The translations under genes and the position numbers were made by a program. A model generated the notes under the pieces. It was not told the DNA's origin and did no database searches. It saw nothing but the letters and a program-made list of their open reading frames with translations. A stretch of 64,000 nt of DNA from Micromonospora sp. WMMD980 (GTDB lineage Bacteria > Actinomycetota > Actinomycetes > Mycobacteriales > Micromonosporaceae). Positions 51,674-60,676 of this stretch are shown here, piece by piece (the stretch's first letter is position 1; every line of letters begins with the position of its first letter). The stretch lies in the NCBI RefSeq assembly GCF_029626035.1, contig NZ_JARUBE010000003.1, positions 1,364,001 to 1,428,000 of the forward strand, given 5' to 3'.

Positions 51674-52438
51674 ATGAAGCTCGTCCGGGACACCTGGCTG
51701 ATCTTCCAGCAGGAGGCCGGCCTGATGGTGCGCAACCCGGTGATGGTCGCGTTCAGCCTGGCCCAGCCGATCACCTATCTCATCCTCTTCGCCCCGTTCC
51801 TCAAGGTGGTCATGGTCGACCGGGGCGCCTCCAGCTACGCCGACGCCTACCGCATCTACGTGCCGGGCCTGTTCGTGGCGATGGGCCTGTTCGGCGGCCT
51901 GTTCGCCGGCTACGGGCTGCTCAGCGCGCTGCGCGCGGGCATCATCGACAGGTGCCGGGTGACCCCGGTCAGCCGCACCGCGCTGCTGCTCGGCCGGGCC
52001 CTGATGCACGTGTGCCTCAACGTGGTGCAGGCCGTCGTGGTCACGCTCGTGGCGCTGCCGTTCGGCCTGCGCGTGCACCTGGCCAACCTGCTCGTCTCGT
52101 ACGCGCTGCTGGGCGTGATGGTGCTGCTCAGCACCTCCCTCTCCTACGACATCGCGTTGCTGGTGCGCAACGAGAACAGCCTCGGCGTGCTGGTGAACAC
52201 CGTCGGCCAGCCGATCTCCCTGCTCGCCGGCGTGCTCATCCCGCTCGTGCTCGCACCGATGTGGATCCAGCGGGTGGCGTTGTGGAACCCGTTCGCCTGG
52301 GCCACCGACGGCATGCGGGCGCTCTTCGCCGGCCAGGTCTTCCAGACCGTGGTCTGGCAGGGCGCGCTCATCATGGTCGGGCTGGCCGCCGCCAGCCTCC
52401 TCTGGTCGTCGCACCTGTTCAACCGCGAGGTCTCCTGA
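51674..52438 (+). CDS. ABC transporter permease, DrrB type
   Basis: A 254-residue ABC-2 permease with six hydrophobic segments. DTWLIFQQEAGLMVRNPVMVAFSLAQPITYLILFAPFLK is the conserved beginning, and LGVLVNTVGQPISLLAGVLIPLVLAPMWIQRVALWNPFAWATDGMRALFAG is the C-terminal family signature. It pairs with the ATPase two bases upstream (GGAGGAG ribosome site inside its end). Confidence 0.93.
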   Translation: MKLVRDTWLIFQQEAGLMVRNPVMVAFSLAQPITYLILFAPFLKVVMVDRGASSYADAYRIYVPGLFVAMGLFGGLFAGYGLLSALRAGIIDRCRVTPVSRTALLLGRALMHVCLNVVQAVVVTLVALPFGLRVHLANLLVSYALLGVMVLLSTSLSYDIALLVRNENSLGVLVNTVGQPISLLAGVLIPLVLAPMWIQRVALWNPFAWATDGMRALFAGQVFQTVVWQGALIMVGLAAASLLWSSHLFNREVS

Positions 52439-52456
52439 CCGTCCGTACATCGACCA

Positions 52457-52485
52457 TTGTCTCACCGTGGCCGGCGCTCTAGCCT
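52457..52485 (+). promoter_or_regulatory. Candidate promoter of the acyl ligase gene
   Basis: TTGTCT (52457-52462), a 17-base spacer and TAGCCT (52480-52485) lie 33 bases upstream of the TTG start in the 80-base gap after the permease. Found by eye. Confidence 0.35.
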
Positions 52486-52518
52486 GATCGTGTCCCGGCG
52501 ACGTGAGGAGGCGACGCG

Positions 52519-54162
52519 TTGGGTGCCGACAACTTCCGGGCGACCCTGGCGGCGGATCAGGAACTGGGCGCGGGAAACGTGCTGCCGCGGCTGGCCGCGC
52601 ACGGGGCTGACATGGGCGTTCCCCGGGTGACCTTCGACGTCGACGTCGACGACATCCCGGCCTGGACCCCGCTGTCGCTGGCCACGCTCACCGAGCGGGT
52701 CGCCGCCCGGGCGGCCTGGTTCGCCGCGCGCGGCGTCGGCCGGCGCGATCCGGTCGCGGTCTACGTGACCTCCGCGCCGGACGTCTTCCTCAACTTCCTT
52801 GCCCTCACCTGGCTCGGCGCGATCCCGGCGCTGATGAACGGCAACATGCCGATCGAGCTGGCCGCCGAGTTCGTCCGGCGGCTGCGCGGCGTCGGCGTGG
52901 TGCTCGACGCCGACCACGCCGCGCTGCGCGGGCACGACCTCGGCGTGCCGGTCCTCGGCGACGCGGCCGAGACCGGCACCGGCGACCCCGCCCAGGCGCC
53001 GCCGCACCACCGTCACCAGCCCGAGGACCCGGTCGTCGTCACGCACTCCTCGGGCACCACCCGGGTGCCCGCCGCGATCGTGCACTCGCACCACGGCCTG
53101 TTCGCCGCGATCCGCGCGGTCCGGCTCACCGAGTCCCGGCCGTACGGGGAGGTGCGGGAGCTGTCCGCGCTGCCGGCCGCGCACGCCGCCGGGATCATCA
53201 CGCTCAACCAGGCGCTCTGCAACGGCTACCAGCTGCTCTGCCTCTCGGCGCAGGGCGGCCCGTTCGCCCGCAGCGCCGAGACGATCCTCGACGCCATCGA
53301 ACGGTGGCGTCCGACCGGGGTGTTCGGCTTCGCCGTCACCTGGTCCGAGCTGGCCCGCGTCGACCTGAGCACCCGCGACCTCAGCTCGGTGCGCAACTGG
53401 TTCAACACCGGCGACTGCGCGCACGAGGCGCACGTACGCCGGTTGGTCGCCGTGGGCAGCCACCCCACCTGGACCCGCGAGGGCATGGTCGACGTCCCCG
53501 GCTCCAAGTTCGTCGACATGCTCGGCTCCACCGAGATGGGACACGGCGCGTTCCGGATCACCCACCGCCTCGGCAGCGACCGCTACGACCGTTGCGTCGG
53601 CAAGCCGTACCCGTTCGCCCGGATCGCCCTGCTCGACGTGGCAACCGGGGAGGAGGTCCCGGACGGCCAGGTCGGCCACGTCGGGCTGAAGTCGCCGACG
53701 CTGGCGATCGGCTACTGGAACGACTCGGTCACCACCTGGCGCACCCGCCTCGACGGGTGGTATCTGACCGGCGACCTGATGTATCGCGACGAGGCCGGCG
53801 ACTACCACCACGTCGACCGGGCCAGCGACGCGGTCGACCTGGGCGACGGCACCTGGCTCTACACCGCGCTGTCCGAGGAGCGCATCCTCGCGCACTGCCC
53901 GGACGTGCGGGACTGCACGGTGGTCGCGGCCGCCGGGGAGGACGGCGCGCCGGTCACCGAGGTGCTGCTCCTGCTCGCCGACGACGCCGACGACACGCTC
54001 GACCGCACCGAACGGGTGCGCGCGGCGCTGGGTCCGGCCGTGGCGGCGACGCTGCGCCGGGTGGTGACCGTTCCCGACGACGGGGTGGTCATGGGGCCCA
54101 CCGGCAAGGTCCGCAAGTTTCTGATGCGCCAGCGGCTGCTGGCCGGCGCCGCCGCCCCCTGA
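52519..54162 (+). CDS. AMP-forming acyl-CoA/acyl-ACP ligase-like protein
   Basis: A 547-residue ANL-superfamily enzyme. The P-loop reads THSSGTTRVPAAIVHSH, where the usual SGTTGxPKG Lys is missing. The A5-type motif is MLGSTEMGHGAF, the A7/A8 region GWYLTGDLMYRDEAGDYHHVDR, and the C-terminal catalytic Lys lies in GPTGKVRKFLMRQRL. It should activate a carboxylic acid as an adenylate and load it on CoA or a carrier protein, and could feed the KASIII-like pair or the free condensation protein. The start is TTG 52519 behind GAGGAGG; ATG 52611 is an alternative. It is the last gene with an obvious biosynthetic role. Confidence 0.88.
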   Translation: MGADNFRATLAADQELGAGNVLPRLAAHGADMGVPRVTFDVDVDDIPAWTPLSLATLTERVAARAAWFAARGVGRRDPVAVYVTSAPDVFLNFLALTWLGAIPALMNGNMPIELAAEFVRRLRGVGVVLDADHAALRGHDLGVPVLGDAAETGTGDPAQAPPHHRHQPEDPVVVTHSSGTTRVPAAIVHSHHGLFAAIRAVRLTESRPYGEVRELSALPAAHAAGIITLNQALCNGYQLLCLSAQGGPFARSAETILDAIERWRPTGVFGFAVTWSELARVDLSTRDLSSVRNWFNTGDCAHEAHVRRLVAVGSHPTWTREGMVDVPGSKFVDMLGSTEMGHGAFRITHRLGSDRYDRCVGKPYPFARIALLDVATGEEVPDGQVGHVGLKSPTLAIGYWNDSVTTWRTRLDGWYLTGDLMYRDEAGDYHHVDRASDAVDLGDGTWLYTALSEERILAHCPDVRDCTVVAAAGEDGAPVTEVLLLLADDADDTLDRTERVRAALGPAVAATLRRVVTVPDDGVVMGPTGKVRKFLMRQRLLAGAAAP

Positions 54163-54211
54163 CCGGCATGCCGATCCGGCGACGTGCGCGGCCGTGCCAG
54201 AATCGGCAGCC

Positions 54212-54697
54212 GTGTCCTACCTTCCCCCGCAGCCGTACCCGCCCATGCCCGGCGGCGTGACGCCACTCGTCGCCTACCCCCACCCGATCACGCCGCCGCC
54301 GGGCTACGCGGTGCTGGTCGTCGCGGTGAACCGCGGGCCCTACCTGGTGCCCGTGCCGACCACCAGCCGCTTCAAGATCGATCGGCAGCCGGTGCCGATC
54401 CCCGGCGAGGGCGTCTGGCACATCGCGGTCCCGCCCGGTCCGCACGACGTCCGCTACACCGACTTCCTGGGCGTGCCGATCGTCACCACGTCGGTGGTGG
54501 TCCAGCCGGGCGCCGCGCACCACCTGTCGTTCCGCTTCGGTGGCTGGCGCAACCGGGTGCACGACGGCCACGGCACCGACGTGACCCGGTTCGGCCTGTG
54601 GTCGAACTACAGCATCATGCTCGTCGCGCTGGCCGTCATCGTGCCACTCTGCTGCGGCGGGCTCGCGCTGGTCGGCGCGTTCTCCGCCGCCCCGTGA
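54212..54697 (+). CDS. Hypothetical protein with one C-terminal membrane helix
   Basis: A 161-residue protein (VSYLPPQPYPPMPGGVTPLVAYP). A proline-rich start is followed by a soluble beta-rich domain (GYAVLVVAVNRGPYLVPVPTTSRFKIDRQPVPIPGEGVWHIAVPPGPHDVRYTDF) and one C-terminal transmembrane segment (IMLVALAVIVPLCCGGLALVGAF). No family is recognised. GTG 54212 is taken as the start; GTG 54194 is in frame. The domain is probably cytoplasmic and tail-anchored. No link to neighbours is visible. Confidence 0.7.
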   Translation: MSYLPPQPYPPMPGGVTPLVAYPHPITPPPGYAVLVVAVNRGPYLVPVPTTSRFKIDRQPVPIPGEGVWHIAVPPGPHDVRYTDFLGVPIVTTSVVVQPGAAHHLSFRFGGWRNRVHDGHGTDVTRFGLWSNYSIMLVALAVIVPLCCGGLALVGAFSAAP

Positions 54698-54803
54698 CGC
54701 GGGCCCGCGCGATCTGGCCGCGATCACCGTTGAACCGTCGGCGGCCCGGTCCGTAGTGAGCCGGACGGCGGCAGGACGGTGGACGGGGCAGGGAGGGCGA
54801 CGG

Positions 54804-56660
54804 GTGCGGATGCGGTGGGCCGTTCAGGCGGTGCTGGTGCTGGTCGGGCTCTGGCTGGCACCGGCCGGTCCGGCGCATGCCGCGCCGGCGGAGACCGGCC
54901 GGTACTACGTGGTCGGTCCGCCGGTGGACGGACAGCGGGAATACCTGTACGCCATCGCGCTGCGCACGCTCGGCAACGGCAACCGCTACCGGGAGATCGT
55001 CGAGCTGAACACCGGCCGCGCCCAGCCCGACGGGGAGACATTCACCGACGGGCTGTCGCTCAACCCGGGCTGGGTGCTCGTGCTGCCCCGCGACGCCAAG
55101 GGCCAGGGGGTACGCGTCGGCCCGCTGCCCCGGATCCGGGCCCGCTCCGCCCCGCCCGCCCCCCGGTCCGTCCCGCCGTCCACCCCGGCCGCTCCGCCAC
55201 CCAGCTCGGCCGCGCCGCCCCGGAGCTCGGCCGCCCCGAGTCGGGTGCCGCCGTCCGCCCCGGCCCGCCCGCCGGCCACCAGGGGGGTCGCCGCGCCCCC
55301 GCGGCGGGAGCCGACCACCCCGGCCGGCCTCGACCCGCTGGTGATCCGGGTCGGCGCGGGCGTCCTGTCGGTGCTGCTCGCGGTGGTGGCGATCGTGCTG
55401 CTGCGCCCGGGTCGTTCCGGCCGTGGCGCGGTCGTGTCCGGAGACGACGGCCCGTGGCCACCCGAGTGGCACCACACGCCCGCCCCCGGCGACGCCGCCC
55501 GGCGCGAGCCGCCGGGCCCCGCGACCGCCACGGCGGTCTCATCCACTGTGGATCCGTCGACGGCTGCGGGTCGCCCGGCCGTCCCGGACGCGACGTCGAA
55601 CGCGGCGCCGTCCGGCGGGGAGCGCTCGGTCGAAGGCGGGTCGGCCGAGACCGGGGCCGTCACGCCCGCGCCCGCCGAGGCCGGTTCGGACGAGCGTGAG
55701 CCCGGCCCGTCGACGACTTCCGGGGTCTCGGCCAACCGCCCGGCCGGCCCGCCGGCGCCGGCCGCCGACGAGCCCACCACGGCGGGCCCGGTCGAACCGG
55801 CGGTGCGGGCCGGACGCCCGACCCGGGCGGCCGGATCGGGTGGCGTGCCGGTGGACGCGGGCACCCTCGTCGACCTGCCCCGGCCGCCGCTGCCGGGCGG
55901 GGACGACCTGCCATACCTCACCGCCGACCTGGACACTGACATCGGCCCGGCCCGGGTCCGGCTGGTCGGGGTCGCGGCCGGGCGGGGCGCGCCGCCGTAC
56001 GCCTGGGTGGGCCCGGGGGAGACGGCGCCGCCGGCGGTGCTGCCGCTGGTGCTGGGACGCCACGGGCCCTGGCGCCTGCACGTCGATCTCGCCCGGGTGC
56101 CCGACGTGCTCACGCTCGTCGGTCCGGTGGACGTGTGCCGCCGTGCCGCCGCGACGCTCACCGGCGGGCTCGCCGCCGCCGGTGTCGGCGTCGCCGTGGT
56201 CGGCGACGCGCTGGGCGGGACGCCGCCGGACGGGTGCCGCCGGCTGACCGGACTGCCCGAGCCGCCCGGTCCGGACGACGACCTGCCGGCGCCCTGCGTG
56301 GTGTTCGTCGCCGGGCCGTCGCCGGCCGGGGCGCGGGGGCTCGCCGCCGCCACCGGCGGGCACTGCGTGCCGGTGGTGCTCGGCCCGGTCCCGGCCGGCC
56401 GCTGGTCGCTTCAGCTCGGCGCGGACGCGCCTGGTCTACGCGGGCGCGGTGGCACTGTTGCCGCTGGTCGCCGCGCCGGTTGTCGCCGGGACCCGCACGG
56501 TGGTCCGCCGCCTGGGCCCGCGGTCGGCGAACCTGGCCGGCCCGGCCGACCTGCGGGGGATGACCGGCAAGGCGGCCGAGGCCCGGGCCCGGGAGCTGCG
56601 TCCCTCCATGCGGGACGTGCCTCGGCTGCGCCCCGACGACACCGGCAACCTGCTCGGTGA
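54804..56660 (+). CDS. Secreted/membrane LysM-like, proline-rich protein; 3' end out of frame
   Basis: It starts at GTG 54804 behind GGGAGGG. There is a signal peptide (MRWAVQAVLVLVGLWLAPAGPAHA), then a LysM-like domain (YYVVGPPVDGQREYLYAIALRTLGNGNRYREIVELNTGR...LNPGWVLVLP), a long Pro/Ser linker, one helix (VIRVGAGVLSVLLAVVAIVLLRP), another low-complexity stretch and a C-terminal domain (DLDTDIGPARVRLVGVAAG...HVDLARVPDVLTLVG). GC3 coding character stops near 56425. The last 75 residues (from about GLRGRGGTVAAGRR) lie in a frame that loses codon bias and overlaps the coupling-ATPase gene. The natural end has probably been lost by a frameshift or deletion. It resembles cell-wall-spanning accessory proteins of conjugation modules. 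Confidence 0.7.
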   Translation: MRMRWAVQAVLVLVGLWLAPAGPAHAAPAETGRYYVVGPPVDGQREYLYAIALRTLGNGNRYREIVELNTGRAQPDGETFTDGLSLNPGWVLVLPRDAKGQGVRVGPLPRIRARSAPPAPRSVPPSTPAAPPPSSAAPPRSSAAPSRVPPSAPARPPATRGVAAPPRREPTTPAGLDPLVIRVGAGVLSVLLAVVAIVLLRPGRSGRGAVVSGDDGPWPPEWHHTPAPGDAARREPPGPATATAVSSTVDPSTAAGRPAVPDATSNAAPSGGERSVEGGSAETGAVTPAPAEAGSDEREPGPSTTSGVSANRPAGPPAPAADEPTTAGPVEPAVRAGRPTRAAGSGGVPVDAGTLVDLPRPPLPGGDDLPYLTADLDTDIGPARVRLVGVAAGRGAPPYAWVGPGETAPPAVLPLVLGRHGPWRLHVDLARVPDVLTLVGPVDVCRRAAATLTGGLAAAGVGVAVVGDALGGTPPDGCRRLTGLPEPPGPDDDLPAPCVVFVAGPSPAGARGLAAATGGHCVPVVLGPVPAGRWSLQLGADAPGLRGRGGTVAAGRRAGCRRDPHGGPPPGPAVGEPGRPGRPAGDDRQGGRGPGPGAASLHAGRASAAPRRHRQPAR

Positions 56661-57966
56661 CCTGCTGCCGTCGGGGCCGGAGCTGCGCTCCTCGTACGAG
56701 GACGTGGAGCTGGACCTGATGGCGCCGCGGGCCGGCAAGTCCACCGGCATCGCCGTTCCCCGGGTGCTGCGGGCGCCCGGCGCGGTGCTGCTGACCTCCA
56801 ACAAGTCCGACGTCTATCTGGTCACCCAGCAGGAGCGGGCCCGGGTCGGCCGGGTGTGGACGTTCGACCCGCGGGGCATCGTCTACTCCGAGCGCGACAT
56901 GTGGTGGGACATGCTCGGCGGCTGCCGCACGCTGGAGGGCGCGCGTCGGCTCGCCGGGCACTTCGTCAGCTCGGTCAACGACGACGCGTCCAAGAAGGAC
57001 TTCTGGATCGCCGCCGCGCAGAACACGCTCACCGCGCTGTTCCTGGCCGCCGCGCACGGTGGCGTGACGGTCGGCGAGATACTGGGCTGGCTCGCCGACC
57101 CGGGCGACCGGACCCCGATCGACCTGCTCCGCGACGCCGGCCTGGAGGCCATGGCCGACCAGCTCCAGGGCACCGTACGCGGTGCGGTGCAGACCCGCGA
57201 CGGCATCTACGAGACGTCCCGGCAGTGCGTCGCCTGCCTGCTCGACCCGGCGATCCTGGCCTGGGTCAGCCCCGACCCGGACCGCCCGGAGTTCGTGCCG
57301 GAGGAGCACGTGCTCGGCCGGGACACGCTCTACCTGCTCTCCAAGGACGGCGGCGGGTCGGCCGCCGGGGTGATCGCCGGACTGGCGGACGCCGTGGTCC
57401 GGGCCGGCGTGGTGGCCGCCGAGCGGATGGGTGGCCGGCTGGACCCTCCGATGACCGCCGTGCTGGACGAGGCGGCGAACGTGTGCCGCATCGCCGACCT
57501 GCCCGACCTTTACAGCCATCTCGGCTCGCGCGGCGTCAGCGTGGTGACGTTGTTGCAGAGCTACCGGCAGGGGGTGCGGGTGTGGGGCGAGGCCGGGATG
57601 GACGCGTTGTGGAGCGCGGCCACCGTCAAGCTGCTGGGCGCCGGGCTGGACGACGCGGACTTCGTGGACAAGGTGGCCCGCCTGGTGGGGCAGCACGACG
57701 TGCGCACCCCGACCTACTCCCGGTCCCGCGACGGCTCCTCCCGGTCGGTGTCGTACCGGCAGGAGCAGGCGCTGCCGGCGGACCGGATCCGGGCGTTGCC
57801 GAAGGGGACGGCGCTGCTGCTGGCGACCGGCGTGCGACCGGCGGTGATCCGGCTGCGGCCCTGGTTCAGGGAGCCGGACGCGGCGCCGATCTCGGCGGCG
57901 GCGAAGGCCGAGGCGCAGGCCGTGACCGAGCGCGCGGCGGCGGCCTGGCGTCAGCGGGCCGGGTGA
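56449..57966 (+). CDS. Conjugation coupling-type ATPase (TraD/TraM-recognition family)
   Basis: A 505-residue protein with one N-terminal hydrophobic segment (VALLPLVAAPVVAGTRTVVRRLG), a P-loop LMAPRAGKSTGIAVPRVL, DPRGIVYSERDMWWDML, Walker-B-like MTAVLDEAANVCRIADLP and QSYRQGVRVWGEAG. This is the type IV coupling protein/VirD4-like family that feeds DNA or protein into secretion channels. Good coding in the same frame extends upstream to about 56420 (SARTRLVYAGA) with no start codon, so GTG 56449 may not be the original start. It is followed at once by the wall hydrolase gene. The rest of a conjugation apparatus is not in the window. Confidence 0.82.
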   Translation: MALLPLVAAPVVAGTRTVVRRLGPRSANLAGPADLRGMTGKAAEARARELRPSMRDVPRLRPDDTGNLLGDLLPSGPELRSSYEDVELDLMAPRAGKSTGIAVPRVLRAPGAVLLTSNKSDVYLVTQQERARVGRVWTFDPRGIVYSERDMWWDMLGGCRTLEGARRLAGHFVSSVNDDASKKDFWIAAAQNTLTALFLAAAHGGVTVGEILGWLADPGDRTPIDLLRDAGLEAMADQLQGTVRGAVQTRDGIYETSRQCVACLLDPAILAWVSPDPDRPEFVPEEHVLGRDTLYLLSKDGGGSAAGVIAGLADAVVRAGVVAAERMGGRLDPPMTAVLDEAANVCRIADLPDLYSHLGSRGVSVVTLLQSYRQGVRVWGEAGMDALWSAATVKLLGAGLDDADFVDKVARLVGQHDVRTPTYSRSRDGSSRSVSYRQEQALPADRIRALPKGTALLLATGVRPAVIRLRPWFREPDAAPISAAAKAEAQAVTERAAAAWRQRAG

Positions 57967-57972
57967 GCGCCG

Positions 57973-59406
57973 GTGTCCAAGCTGGGGGCCGCGCGGGCGG
58001 CGCACCAGAGCGCGACGAACCGGTTCGGGGCCACCCAGATCACCTGGCTGATCATCTCGATGGTGGGGATGCTCCCGCTGGCGGCGCTGGCCGCGCTGGC
58101 CCTGGTCGTGCTGGTGGTCATCATCCTGCTCAGCGGCTCGCAGATGACCTCCTACTCGCCGGACCCGGAGAGCACGCTCGGGCCGGGCGCCGACGGCAGC
58201 GTGCTCACCGAACTCGCCGGCGGCGACGGCCGCGGCGGGTTCCGGGAGGCCGGCGTGCCGGAGAAGGACCTGGTCGCGCCGATCCGGGCCGCCGCGGGGG
58301 AGTGCGACCTGCTCACTCCGGTGATCCTCGCGGCGCAGATCGAGTACGCGTCGGACTTCGACGCGGACAAGGAGGGCCAGGAGGGCCGCAAGGGGTTGTC
58401 CCAGTTGACCCCCGACGTCTTCGAGCGCTACGGCGAGGACGACGACGACAGCGGCGAGGCGTCGGCGCTGGACCCGGAGGACTCGATCCACGCCCACGCG
58501 CGGTGGTTCTGCCACCTGGCCGAGGAGACCCAGCGGCTGCTCGACGACGAGACCGTGGTCGGTGACCACCTCACGCTCACGTTGATGGCCTGGGACCAGG
58601 GCGTCGAGGCGGTGAAGGAGCAGGGCGGCATGCCGGTCATCCTGCTGGACAGCTACCCGTTGCGGGTGCGTGGCCTGTTCGCCCGCTACACCGTCGGCGG
58701 CACGGACACGTCCACCGCGTCACCGTCAGCGGAGCCGTCCCCGTCGCTGTCCACCGGGTCGAACAAGCGGGTGGTCCCGGACGGCGGGCCGCTGACCGCG
58801 TCGACGTTCGACGCCCTGTTCCCGGGCCGCGACTCCTTCTACACGTACGCCGGGCTCACCGACGCGATGGCGACGTTCCCCGCGTTCGCCGCCACCGGCG
58901 ACGAGCGGACCCGCCGCCGGGAGCTGGCCGCGTTCCTGGCCAACGTCGACCACGAGACCGGCGGCCTGGCGCACGTCGACGAGATCGACCAGGCGGCCTG
59001 GGGCACCTACTGCGACGGCGGTCAGCCCTACGGATGTCCGGCCGGTCGGACCGCCTACCACGGGCGGGGTCCGCTGCAACTGAGCTGGAACTACAACTAC
59101 CGGGCGGCCGGCGACGCGCTCGGGCTGGACCTGCTCGGCAACCCGGATCTGGTGGCGACCGACCCGTCGGTGGCGTGGCGGACGGCGCTCTGGTTCTGGA
59201 TGACCCAGCCCGGTGCGGGCACGACCACCCCGCACACGGCGATCACCGGGAGCGGTGGCTTCGGCGGGACGATCCGCAGCATCAACGGCGCGCTGGAGTG
59301 CGGCGGCGGCAACGGCGGGCTGGTCGGCAAGCGGGTCGACGCGTACCGCCGGATCACCGCCGTGCTCGACGTGGACCCCGGCGAGGAGGGGACGCTGACG
59401 TGCTGA
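57973..59406 (+). CDS. Two-domain cell-wall hydrolase: lytic transglycosylase-like plus GH19 chitinase-like
   Basis: A 477-residue protein with one N-terminal membrane anchor (ITWLIISMVGMLPLAALAALALVVLVVIILL). The first domain (AGECDLLTPVILAAQIEYASDFD...GRKGLSQLTPDVFERYG) matches the SLT pattern with QIEYASDF around the expected catalytic Glu. After a Ser/Pro linker, the second (LAAFLANVDHETGG...AYHGRGPLQLSWNYNYRAAGDALG) is GH19-like, with Glu in HETGG. Together they should cut peptidoglycan locally to let a transfer channel through, as VirB1-type proteins do. GTG 57973 lies 6 bases after the coupling-ATPase stop. Confidence 0.85.
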   Translation: MSKLGAARAAHQSATNRFGATQITWLIISMVGMLPLAALAALALVVLVVIILLSGSQMTSYSPDPESTLGPGADGSVLTELAGGDGRGGFREAGVPEKDLVAPIRAAAGECDLLTPVILAAQIEYASDFDADKEGQEGRKGLSQLTPDVFERYGEDDDDSGEASALDPEDSIHAHARWFCHLAEETQRLLDDETVVGDHLTLTLMAWDQGVEAVKEQGGMPVILLDSYPLRVRGLFARYTVGGTDTSTASPSAEPSPSLSTGSNKRVVPDGGPLTASTFDALFPGRDSFYTYAGLTDAMATFPAFAATGDERTRRRELAAFLANVDHETGGLAHVDEIDQAAWGTYCDGGQPYGCPAGRTAYHGRGPLQLSWNYNYRAAGDALGLDLLGNPDLVATDPSVAWRTALWFWMTQPGAGTTTPHTAITGSGGFGGTIRSINGALECGGGNGGLVGKRVDAYRRITAVLDVDPGEEGTLTC

Positions 59407-59702
59407 CCGACGAGCCGGCGCGCAAGCCGTTCTTCATCCTCTACCTGGACGGCCCGGAGTACGCCGAGGAGCTGCGCCGGCTGGGAGGGCCTGCTGCTGC
59501 CGGTCGACGGCGGCGAGGTCACCTCCGGCGCGCCGTGGTGCCCCCGAAGGCGGCGCCGTCCGACCCGGCGGCGTGGCACCAGAACCACCTGTGGCCGACG
59601 ATGGGCGCGCTGCGCGACCCGGCCGGCCCGTTCGCCGGCTGCAAACCGGACGGCCGCCGGCCCAAGGACCGCCCCTACGTCGAGCGGTACGACGACGGCT
59701 GA
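59400..59702 (+). CDS. Small hypothetical protein with a compensated double frameshift
   Basis: A 100-codon frame overlapping the hydrolase stop (GTG 59400). The start (VLTDEPARKPFFILYLDGPEYAEELRRL) and the end (PKAAPSDPAAWHQNHLWPTMGALRDPAGPFAGCKPDGRRPKDRPYVERYDDG) have good codon bias. Bases 59481-59537 code better in the +1 frame (EGLLLPVDGGEVTSGAPWC). An extra G near 59481 and a missing C near 59537 would explain it. The intact protein should read straight through with about the same length. The family is unknown. It probably belongs to the conjugation-like module. Confidence 0.6.
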   Translation: MLTDEPARKPFFILYLDGPEYAEELRRLGGPAAAGRRRRGHLRRAVVPPKAAPSDPAAWHQNHLWPTMGALRDPAGPFAGCKPDGRRPKDRPYVERYDDG

Positions 59703-59797
59703 CGGTGGCGGAACCGGCCGAAAGGACGGTGCCCGGCGCGGGTCGACCGGTCGTCGGGCCGATGCCGGCGCGGGTCCCGGTCCGCAGGATCGGGGGC

Positions 59798-60676
59798 ATG
59801 TCACCTTCCGATCTCGTGCTCCAGGCCCGTGGCCTGACCAAACGGTACGGCCGCCGGCCGGCGCTCACCGACTGCGACCTCGACCTGCCCCGGGGGCGGG
59901 TGGTCGGCCTGGTCGGCCCGAACGGCGCCGGCAAGTCCACCCTGCTGAACCTCGCCTGCGGGCTGAGCACCCCGACGGCGGGCACGCTGCGGGTGCTCGG
60001 CTCGCCGCCGGCGGCGAGCGCCGCGCACCTGGCCCGGGTGGGATTCGTCGCCCAGGACACCCCGGTGTACGCGAGCTTCTCGGTCGCCGACCACCTGCGG
60101 ATGGGCGCCGAACTGAACCCGTCGTGGGACCGAGGGCTGGCCGGGCGGCGGATCGCCCGGGTGGGCCTCGACCCGGGGCAGCGGGCGGGCCGGCTCTCCG
60201 GCGGCCAGCGGGCGCAGTTGGCCCTGACCGTCGCCGTGGCCAAGCGTCCCGAGCTGCTGATCCTCGACGAGCCGGCCGCCGCGCTGGACCCACTGGCCCG
60301 GGACGGGTTCCTGCGGGACCTGGCCGACGTGGTCGCCGAGCTGGGCGCGACCGCGATCCTCTCCTCGCACCTGCTCGGCGACGTGGCGCGGGCCTGCGAC
60401 CACCTCGTCGTGCTGGACGCGTCCCGGGTGCAGCTCGCCGGGGAAGTCGCCGACCTGCTGGCCCGCCACCACCGGCTGGTCGCCCCGCGCGGCGAGCTGG
60501 ACCGGCTCCCGGCCGGGGTCGAGGTGGTGCTGCGACGGCACGCCGGGGCGTACGACCACGCGGTGGTGCGGGCCGACCGTCCACTGCCGGGTACGCCGTG
60601 GCGGGTGGAGCCGGTCGGCCTGGATGAGCTGGCGCTGAGCTACCTGACGCGGGCGGCGGGGGAGGGCGACCGATGA
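59798..60676 (+). CDS. ABC transporter ATP-binding protein
   Basis: A 292-residue ATPase with Walker A GPNGAGKSTLLN, Q-loop FVAQDTPVY, signature RLSGGQRAQLAL, Walker B LLILDEPAAALDP and H-loop SSHLLGDVA. The C-terminal 70 residues (RLVAPRGELDRLPAGVEVVLRRHAGAYDHAVVRADRPL) are a substrate or regulatory extension. The combination with the coupled permease resembles YtrB/bacitracin-type exporters. The usual GntR regulator that accompanies such operons is not upstream. ATG 59798 is chosen as it starts the conserved region; the frame is open upstream. Confidence 0.93.
   Translation: MSPSDLVLQARGLTKRYGRRPALTDCDLDLPRGRVVGLVGPNGAGKSTLLNLACGLSTPTAGTLRVLGSPPAASAAHLARVGFVAQDTPVYASFSVADHLRMGAELNPSWDRGLAGRRIARVGLDPGQRAGRLSGGQRAQLALTVAVAKRPELLILDEPAAALDPLARDGFLRDLADVVAELGATAILSSHLLGDVARACDHLVVLDASRVQLAGEVADLLARHHRLVAPRGELDRLPAGVEVVLRRHAGAYDHAVVRADRPLPGTPWRVEPVGLDELALSYLTRAAGEGDR

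Noticed and set aside
56158..58569. Minus-strand 803-codon frame opposite the coupling ATPase and hydrolase
   Set aside because: A shadow; the plus strand encodes P-loop and GH19/SLT motifs.
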